From Gemmatimonadota bacterium (GTDB taxonomy: Bacteria; Gemmatimonadota; Gemmatimonadetes; Longimicrobiales; Gaopeijiaceae): a stretch of 64,000 nt of DNA. Shown piece after piece: positions 62,356-64,000 of this stretch. Location of the stretch: positions 1-64,000 of the forward strand of contig SLBA01000016.1 of the NCBI GenBank assembly GCA_007126575.1. Direction: 5' to 3'. Position 1 is the stretch's first letter. Every line of letters begins with the position of its first letter. Position numbers and translations under genes: made by a program. The notes below the pieces were generated by a model. The model saw nothing but the letters and a program-made list of their open reading frames with translations. It ran no database searches and was not told the DNA's origin.

Positions 62356-64000
62356 TCAGCCTCCGGGCGCCTCCAGCGTCACCGCCGCACGGTCCACACC
62401 CCCCTTCTGCGACTTCAGGACCACCGTGAGCTCGGCTCCGGCCGCGGCTTCGACGGTCCACTCGCCGTAGTAGTACGACTCGTAGCGTCCCCCTCGGGTG
62501 CCCCGCATGAAGTCGAACTCGACCGTGAGGGAATCGTCGGTCGTGGCCGCCTCGCCGAGCTCCAGGGTCAACCGATCGGGTTCGGCGATCCCGCTCCGGC
62601 GCGCCTGCTGCATCGAGCTGTCCAGCCACCCCTCGTTCGTGACCCGGACGCGGACGGTCCAGCGCTCGTCTCCGAGCGGCTCCACCTCGACCGAGCGGAC
62701 GCGGGCCAGGGGGAGCCGAAGGGCGCGGGCGACCGCGAAGCGGGCCTGGTCCACGGCGACCTCCTCGAAAAAGGGCCCCGGGGGCGGATTTCGAGTCCAG
62801 AACCGGCTGAAGCCCCCGATCTCGACCTCGCCCAGGGTGGGGTGATCGAAGGGGGTCCAGTCGACGAACCCCTCGCCCGCCAGCCGGGGATCGCCCTCGT
62901 GCCGGTCGAGCCACTCGAGCACCTTCGCCTGCACGTCGGGCCGGTTGTAGCGACCGGGAATCGCGAAGAGGGGCTCATCGCGCGGGATGTCGTCCCACCC
63001 GATCTCGTTGACGAAGGGCTCCATGGTCCAAAGCTCGGTCGTGGTCGAGAAGGCGCCCATGTGCGAGTAGGCCCAGTCGATGAAGACGCCCCGGCGGGCT
63101 CCCGGCTGCTCGTCGGGGTCCAGCCCCGGCTGGATCGTGGTGAACTGATGATAGACCGAGGCCTGGGGGTAGGTCGTCATCGGCTGGCCCTCGGCCAGGA
63201 TCGCCTGGTAGTCCTCGAGGTCCTGCGGGGGGATGTCGGAGTCGGGCCGGGCCGCGAAGGGACGCAGATGCACCCCGCTCGTGGTGTGATACGACTCGAT
63301 CATCCCGATGTGGGGCCGGCGGGTGATGAAGTCGACGATCGCCCGCGAATTCTGTTCGTCGAGCGGATAGTCCCCCGCCCCGCGGAAGCTCCCGTCGGCA
63401 GAAGACCAGAAGGCCGGGTAGTTGCGGTTGGTGATGAACCGCATGAAGGGCGGATCGGAGTTGATCTGCCCGTCTCCGTTGTCGTCGTAGCCCTCCTGAT
63501 GGACGCGGTAGAAAGGGCCGGCCTCGTCCTCGCCACTGCGGCGAACCAGGAGGCGGGGATCGCCCTCATACGCCCTCCACTCCCCCTCGGGGTCCTCGAC
63601 CCGCATCTGCAGGATGTTGCCGTCACCCGTGATGTCGGAGGGCCCGTCGGCGCCCCGCATCCCGGGTCCGTACAGACGCTCGCGGTTCGCGATCTCCCAG
63701 GGGTCCCACGAGACCTCTCCGGTGACGAAGTACTCCGCCCCCTCGGGGTTCGCGAGGGGAAGCACGTACACGGCGCGAGAATCCAGGAGCTCGGTCACCT
63801 CGGGGTCGTCCCCGTACCGCGTAAGCAGCCACCAGACCAGGTGCAGGGCGACCTCGCCCGCCATGACCTCGGAGTCGTGCTGGTTCCCGTCGAAGTAGGC
63901 GGCGGGCTTCTCGTCGGCGGGCCCCGTCCCCCGGTTCGTGATCTCGACCATCCACAGCTCCATCGTACCCGACTGGCTCTCTCCGATCGAATACAGGCGC
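62356..64000 (-). CDS. M14-family zinc carboxypeptidase (5' end beyond window)
   Basis: At least 548 codons are open to the window edge. The first visible residues (RLYSIGESQSGT) continue in frame upstream of the ATG at 63963, so that ATG is internal and the gene starts outside. The zinc motif HDSE lies in FDGNQHDSEVMAG. The third ligand candidate is in MIESYHTTSG, and the catalytic Glu in TTTELWTMEPF. A C-terminal beta-sandwich (about the last 150 residues, from VRSVEVEPLGDERW) follows, as in many secreted M14 enzymes. It is a second, clearly different M14 type from the one at 51166. Probably secreted; the signal peptide is not visible. Confidence 0.9.
   Translation of the reverse strand, partial: RLYSIGESQSGTMELWMVEITNRGTGPADEKPAAYFDGNQHDSEVMAGEVALHLVWWLLTRYGDDPEVTELLDSRAVYVLPLANPEGAEYFVTGEVSWDPWEIANRERLYGPGMRGADGPSDITGDGNILQMRVEDPEGEWRAYEGDPRLLVRRSGEDEAGPFYRVHQEGYDDNGDGQINSDPPFMRFITNRNYPAFWSSADGSFRGAGDYPLDEQNSRAIVDFITRRPHIGMIESYHTTSGVHLRPFAARPDSDIPPQDLEDYQAILAEGQPMTTYPQASVYHQFTTIQPGLDPDEQPGARRGVFIDWAYSHMGAFSTTTELWTMEPFVNEIGWDDIPRDEPLFAIPGRYNRPDVQAKVLEWLDRHEGDPRLAGEGFVDWTPFDHPTLGEVEIGGFSRFWTRNPPPGPFFEEVAVDQARFAVARALRLPLARVRSVEVEPLGDERWTVRVRVTNEGWLDSSMQQARRSGIAEPDRLTLELGEAATTDDSLTVEFDFMRGTRGGRYESYYYGEWTVEAAAGAELTVVLKSQKGGVDRAAVTLEAPGG

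Overview
This high-GC window is packed with genes that mostly abut or overlap by 4 nt (ATGA, GTGA and once CTGA junctions). It reads as the chromosome of a diderm bacterium: it encodes Omp85 and TamB proteins, a TonB-dependent receptor with an N-terminal carboxypeptidase-regulatory-like domain, lipoproteins and an usher-like barrel. The mix of large secreted M14 carboxypeptidases, the receptor type and the yebC-ruvCAB-queA-tgt-yajC order fits Gemmatimonadota best. This is an inference from gene content; no rRNA or tRNA gene is present to confirm it. I see no insertion sequence, prophage, CRISPR array or tRNA.

Layout. 1-2.1 kb: an exported lipoprotein cut by the window edge, a NamZ-type exo-muramidase lipoprotein, and a small exported protein. 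2.1-8.6 kb: an accessory surface-appendage operon. It has a 364-nt divergent regulatory region with a near-perfect sigma-54 promoter, two paralogous DUF4402-like subunits, a PapD-like chaperone, an usher-like outer-membrane protein, and an NtrC-type sigma-54 activator as last gene. 8.5-15.7 kb (minus): htpX, uvrA, then a YbjN-like gene, pspA, a D-alanine aminotransferase and a lipoprotein metallo-hydrolase.

15.8-37.2 kb (minus): 19 co-directional genes in the order yebC, ruvC, ruvA, ruvB, queA, tgt, yajC, def, fmt, thiE/tenI-thiS fusion, thiG, rsmB (probable CTG start), a PASTA protein, a TlpA-like thioredoxin, a YbbR protein, tsaD, a metallophosphoesterase, an Omp85 protein and tamB. They cover Holliday-junction processing, queuosine synthesis, protein maturation, thiazole synthesis and outer-membrane biogenesis.

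37.4-53.5 kb: envelope, peptidase and signalling genes. They are gamma-glutamyltransferase, a TonB-dependent receptor followed by a GH113-like hydrolase, a three-gene histidine kinase/receiver cluster, a TVP38-type membrane protein, an M20-type peptidase lipoprotein, a small membrane protein, a matrixin-like metalloprotease and a large M14 carboxypeptidase. 53.6-64 kb: mutS, a TonB-C-domain lipoprotein, a CBS/cysteine-synthase-like enzyme, ddl and rhomboid on the minus strand; a fused acetylglutamate kinase/acetyltransferase; a membrane protein of unknown function; and a second M14 carboxypeptidase cut by the window end.

The most novel-looking unit is the 2.2-8.6 kb locus, a DUF4402-subunit chaperone/usher-like system that appears to carry its own sigma-54 promoter and activator.
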